Source of the DNA: Desulfobacteraceae bacterium
GTDB lineage: Bacteria > Desulfobacterota > Desulfobacteria > Desulfobacterales > RPRI01
DNA: 43,481 nucleotides
Assembly (NCBI GenBank): GCA_011391695.1
Contig: JAABQB010000023.1
Coordinates: 1-43,481 of the forward strand
Direction: 5' to 3'
Made by a program: the position numbers and the translations under genes. This document shows, one piece after another, positions 40,945 to 43,481 of this stretch. The notes beneath the pieces were generated by a model. It did not search any database and was not told where the DNA came from. It was given only the letters and a program-made list of their open reading frames with translations. The number at the start of each line of letters is the position of its first letter. The stretch's first letter is position 1.

Positions 40945-43481
40945 AAAACCCCCTCCAGCAAGGCTTCCACCTTACTCAATATCTGATCATCCTCATACCA
41001 GTTCAACTCAATAGCCTTTGCCGGACATTCAGCAGCGCATACTCCGCAACCGTGGCAAAGCGCAACATCAATCTCGCTGACTCCATCAGCATTGATTCTC
41101 GGAACACCATACGGACATGACCTGACACATATCAGGCAGGAAGCACACTTTTCCGCCTCAACACAGGCAGTAACAGCAGATAGCGTCAGAAAATCCCGTG
41201 AAAGGAATGTTGTGGCTCTTGAAGCGGCAGCCAGAGCCTGAGGAATGGCTTCCGTAAGAAGTTTCGGACTGTGCGCGGTTCCGCATACGAAAATGCCGTC
41301 GGTTGCCATATCAACAGGCCTTAACTTTACATGAGCCTCCATGAAATAGCCTTCCGCGTTCAGGGCAAGCTTTATAATCGAAGATAATTCAGTGGTGTCC
41401 GTAGGCCTCATCCCTGCGCTTAAACCGAGAATATCAGCCTGGACTTTTAAACGGCGGCCCAGGACATGATCCCTGAATGTAACTGTCAGACCGTCATCGG
41501 TTGATTCCACCACAGGCATATCATCAGGCGTATACCTGAAGAAGAAAATACCCTTGCGCCTTGCCTCCGTGTAATAATCCTCCAATAGTCCGTACATCCT
41601 CATATCTCTGTACAGGATATAAATGTTGACATCCGGATTCAGCTCCTTGATATGAAGAGCGTTCTTTACAGCGCTCTGGCAGCATATTCTCGAGCAGTTG
41701 GGATTCTCATCGTTTCTGGATCCGACGCATTGTATCATTACCACGCTGTCAAGGCCTGCGGATCCTTCTTTATTAAGGCGACCGGCAAGTTCTATCTGTG
41801 TCATAACTCTTGAATCCTGCCCGTACAAGAACTCGGTAGGAATGTACTCGTTGGCGCCAGTGGCAAGAATTACAACACCGTGATCGATTTTCCTCTCATA
41901 CATCCCGGGTCCTACAATCAACTCCGTGGTAAAATTTCCCTTGAATCCTGAAAAGCCGACTATAAGGGACTGGGTTAAAACCTGTATTTTGGCATGGTTG
42001 TTTACTTTTTTGATCAGATCCGAAACATAAGGGCCTATTTTCTCTCCTTCAATGGTTGATGTCAGGCGGTTCGCCGTGCCGCCAAGCTGCGGTTCTTTTT
42101 CGACAAGGACAGTCTCAAAACCCTGGTCTGCAAGACCAAGGGCTGCATTCATGCCGGCTACACCGCCGCCGATAATAAGGGCTCTTTTAACAACCGGTAT
42201 TCTCTTTTCATGGAGAGGATTCAGAGTTGCAACTCGCGCAATGGCCATTTTAACGAGTTCTTTGGCCTTTTCTGTGGCCTTAACAGGGTCATTGGAATGC
42301 GTCCATGAATCCTGGTTCCGTATGTTTGCCATTTCAAAGAGGTATTTATTTAAACCGCAGGCTTCCAGGGTATCCATGAAAATCGCTTCATGGGTCTTGG
42401 GAGTGCAGGCTGAAACAACAACTCTGTTAAGACTCTTCTCCCTGATAATCTCCTTCATCCTGTCCTGAGAATCCTGGGAACACGTAAAAAGATTCTCCCC
42501 GGTAAAAACAACATGGGGAAGCCCGGAAGCATATTCGCATACGGCTTTAACATCAACTACACCGGCAATATTAATGCCGCAATCACAAACAAATACTCCG
42601 ATTCTCGGCTCCTGTCCCGCCACATCAATTTCATCAGGAACCTTGACGGTTTTTGTCCGTGTTCCCCTTGCTTCGTTCAACTTCCCTCCGGCAGCGCATG
42701 CGGCAGCGCTTGCCTCAATAACGGAGCTCGGAATATCCTTGGGGCCCTGGAAAATTCCGCAGGCATATACGCCGGCTCTTGACGTTTCAATCGGAGTAAA
42801 AGGTTTACTCGATGCAAAACTGTACTTGTCCAAATCTATATTGAGGCGCTTTGCCATTTCCACTGTTGACTGCGGAACCTTCAGGCCGACTGAAAGAACA
42901 ACCATATCGAATTCTTCTTCCCGGATATCTCCTGATTCATCTGCGTACCTTACAAGAATATCTTTGCTCTCTTGGATTTCGTTCATAGTATGAACGCGCG
43001 CCTTGATGAAACGAACTCCATCCTTATCTTTTGCCCTGTTGTAATATTTCTCGTAATCTTTCCCGAATGTACGCATATCCATGTTGAATATCGCGCAATC
43101 GACACCGCCATGAGCGTGTTCCTTTGCAATCATGGCCTCTTTCACGGCATACATGCAGCATACCGACGAACAGTATCCGTTCCCGCACTTGTTGTTGTCT
43201 CTCGATCCGACACACTGGAGCCATGCAATTTTTTTCGGCTCCTTCTTATCCGACGGCCTCACGAGATGTCCCATTGTCGGCCCTGATGCGCTGAGTATTC
43301 TCTCAAATTCCAGGCTGGTCAACACGTTTGGACTTGTCTTGTAATGATAAAATTCATCGAGAACCGATGGATCAAAGGCATCACTTCCCGGGCAAAGTAT
43401 GATGGAGCCGACCTCAATCTCTTTTTCAGATGTTTTCTGGCTGTGGTCAACCGCGCCGGCAAGACAGGCATCAACACACTG
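40941..43481 (-). CDS. hdrA: HdrA-like flavoprotein, tandem fusion, 5' end outside the window (partial)
   Basis: At least 846 residues, open to the window edge. The visible part starts in a first HdrA module (ILCPGSDAFDPS, WLQCVGSRDN with CGNGYCSSVCC), continues through a full second module with FAD/NAD loop ALIIGGGVAGMNAALGLADQ, GSRNDENPNCSRICCQSA and a C-terminal ferredoxin of two [4Fe-4S] clusters (CVEAEKCASCLICVRSCP; CHGCGVCAAECP). HdrA carries the bifurcating FAD. The tandem form resembles HdrA2-type proteins of sulfate reducers and acetogens. The GTG at 43325 is not the start. Its stop overlaps mvhD. Confidence 0.92.
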   Translation of the reverse strand, partial: QCVDACLAGAVDHSQKTSEKEIEVGSIILCPGSDAFDPSVLDEFYHYKTSPNVLTSLEFERILSASGPTMGHLVRPSDKKEPKKIAWLQCVGSRDNNKCGNGYCSSVCCMYAVKEAMIAKEHAHGGVDCAIFNMDMRTFGKDYEKYYNRAKDKDGVRFIKARVHTMNEIQESKDILVRYADESGDIREEEFDMVVLSVGLKVPQSTVEMAKRLNIDLDKYSFASSKPFTPIETSRAGVYACGIFQGPKDIPSSVIEASAAACAAGGKLNEARGTRTKTVKVPDEIDVAGQEPRIGVFVCDCGINIAGVVDVKAVCEYASGLPHVVFTGENLFTCSQDSQDRMKEIIREKSLNRVVVSACTPKTHEAIFMDTLEACGLNKYLFEMANIRNQDSWTHSNDPVKATEKAKELVKMAIARVATLNPLHEKRIPVVKRALIIGGGVAGMNAALGLADQGFETVLVEKEPQLGGTANRLTSTIEGEKIGPYVSDLIKKVNNHAKIQVLTQSLIVGFSGFKGNFTTELIVGPGMYERKIDHGVVILATGANEYIPTEFLYGQDSRVMTQIELAGRLNKEGSAGLDSVVMIQCVGSRNDENPNCSRICCQSAVKNALHIKELNPDVNIYILYRDMRMYGLLEDYYTEARRKGIFFFRYTPDDMPVVESTDDGLTVTFRDHVLGRRLKVQADILGLSAGMRPTDTTELSSIIKLALNAEGYFMEAHVKLRPVDMATDGIFVCGTAHSPKLLTEAIPQALAAASRATTFLSRDFLTLSAVTACVEAEKCASCLICVRSCPYGVPRINADGVSEIDVALCHGCGVCAAECPAKAIELNWYEDDQILSKVEALLEGVL

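Noticed and set aside
43024-43325. GTG 43325 as start of HdrA
   Set aside because: The same frame is open and HdrA-like to the window edge, so the gene is partial.

Overview
The window looks like a chromosomal segment of a Desulfobacterota bacterium (former Deltaproteobacteria), probably a Desulfobacterales-type anaerobe. The evidence is a methylene-tetrahydrofolate reductase / heterodisulfide-reductase-like gene cluster (HdrA, MvhD, MetV, MetF, fused HdrC-HdrB), many two-component and GAF/PAS proteins, a LolB/TPR lipoprotein pair, an RpoH-type sigma factor, and several families of palindromic intergenic repeats. No rRNA, CRISPR array, phage module or plasmid function was seen. One tRNA, Arg(TCT), is present.

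Layout. 1-31: first codons of a clpB-like gene on the minus strand. 88-3000: a REP-like double hairpin, a BtuB-like TonB-dependent receptor, its terminator, a cobalamin riboswitch interrupted by a 143-bp palindromic MITE, and the decayed 5' end of an insertion sequence. 3006-6696 (+): overlapping maf, yggS, queH and an M48 protease with TPRs. 6769-11424 (-): GAF-GspE/PilB ATPase, a small membrane protein, an enoyl-CoA hydratase flanked by repeats, and an EamA permease that seems to start at ATT. 11422-17582 (-): amidase, mutS, LapA-like protein, HIT protein and a UPF0280 protein. 17594-23182 (-): dGTPase-like HD protein, ATP-grasp ligase, LolB-like lipoprotein, TPR lipoprotein and rpoH. 23364-28288 (+): tRNA-Arg, a small membrane protein, then an overlapping GAF/HD-GYP, SPFH/zinc-ribbon and zinc-ribbon operon. 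28592-32747 (+): PilZ protein, CsgG/FGE-domain exported protein and two unrecognised proteins. 33070-36037 (+): two tandem histidine kinases, the second with an N-terminal receiver. 36146-43481 (-): the Hdr/Met cluster.

The most notable result is in the last region. Two apparent frame breaks are in-frame TGA codons at positions where relatives carry cysteine, and each is followed at the right distance by a hairpin with a GG-starting loop, as in bacterial SECIS elements. Read as selenocysteine, they give a complete 144-residue MvhD (Sec17) and a complete 439-residue fused HdrC-HdrB (Sec244). The order hdrA-mvhD-metV-metF-receiver-hdrCB-aroE-like then encodes a likely selenium-containing electron-bifurcating methylene-THF reductase of the Wood-Ljungdahl pathway.

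A second notable result is the MITE inside the apical loop of a peripheral hairpin of the B12 riboswitch. It has 10-bp perfect terminal repeats and a 5-bp GGACT target duplication; removing it with one copy of GGACT restores a normal-looking riboswitch arm. The first 16 bases of the element occur again just upstream of the HD-GYP gene.
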